A stretch of 6,700 nt of DNA from Firmicutes bacterium UBA5389 (GTDB taxonomy: Bacteria; Bacillota; DTU025): NCBI GenBank assembly GCA_002409965.1, contig DHON01000070.1:9513-16212 (forward strand), read 5' to 3'. The number at the start of each line of letters is the position of its first letter. The first letter of the stretch is position 1. Position numbers and translations under genes: made by a program. The notes under the pieces are model-generated. The model had not been told where the DNA came from, did not search any database, and saw nothing but the letters and a program-made list of their open reading frames with translations. Of this stretch, positions 6,695 to 6,700 are shown piece after piece.

Positions 6695-6700
6695 ATCGTG

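Larger units (their letters stand above)
6378..6700. other. Upstream region of the operon, no supported gene
   Basis: These 323 bases precede jetA and should hold its promoter, but I see no convincing -35/-10 pair. A TTGACG at about 6625-6630 on the minus strand lacks a matching -10 hexamer at normal spacing, and TATAGG at 6387-6392 lies too near the ATG and overlaps the ribosome site. The jetA frame stays open to 6569, but its 64 codons give a Pro/Gly/Ser/Arg-rich protein without recognisable sequence. Small inverted repeats occur at 6461-6474, 6643-6662 and 6671-6694. No tRNA, other RNA gene or transposon end is recognisable. Confidence 0.6.

Overview
The window carries three co-directional minus-strand genes that look like most of a Wadjet (JetABCD) anti-plasmid defence operon. 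Wadjet is an SMC/condensin-like system related to MukBEF and MksBEFG. Read in transcription order, right to left, they are jetA (6377 to 4788; TIGR02677/DUF2397, kleisin-like), jetB (4795 to 3521; TIGR02678/DUF2398, MukE-like) and jetC (3514 running off the left edge at base 1; TIGR02680, the SMC ATPase). The order matches the known TIGR02677-02678-02680-02679 four-gene neighbourhood. The nuclease partner jetD (TIGR02679/DUF2399) is therefore expected just left of base 1, but it is not in the window. From memory, the DUF2397/DUF2398 version is usually listed as Wadjet type III; that subtype label is less certain than the system call. All family assignments come from pattern recognition of the translated proteins, not from a search.

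The genes are packed as one transcription unit. jetB overlaps the end of jetA by 8 bases, and jetC starts 6 bases after the jetB stop codon. Both downstream genes appear to start with TTG, each behind a strong Shine-Dalgarno sequence lying in the end of the preceding gene. jetA has an ATG start with a weaker AGGA site. The right-hand 323 bases (6378-6700) hold no gene I can support, only a few short inverted repeats and no convincing promoter.

From what is known of Wadjet, JetC dimerises through its hinge and coiled coils, JetA bridges the heads, and JetB binds JetA. The complex extrudes loops on small circular DNA, and JetD then cleaves it. The least routine feature here is that each of the three proteins contains a short low-complexity segment (Gly/Ser/Ala/Asp-rich or acidic) encoded by short in-frame DNA repeats: 12-base units in jetA and jetB, and 6-base units in jetC.

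The organism cannot be named from this window. The sequence is moderately GC-rich (35 of 60 bases in the first line, similar elsewhere by eye), and strong GGAGG-type ribosome sites with TTG starts would suit a moderately high-GC Firmicute-type bacterium. That is weak inference, because these operons are sporadic and horizontally moved.
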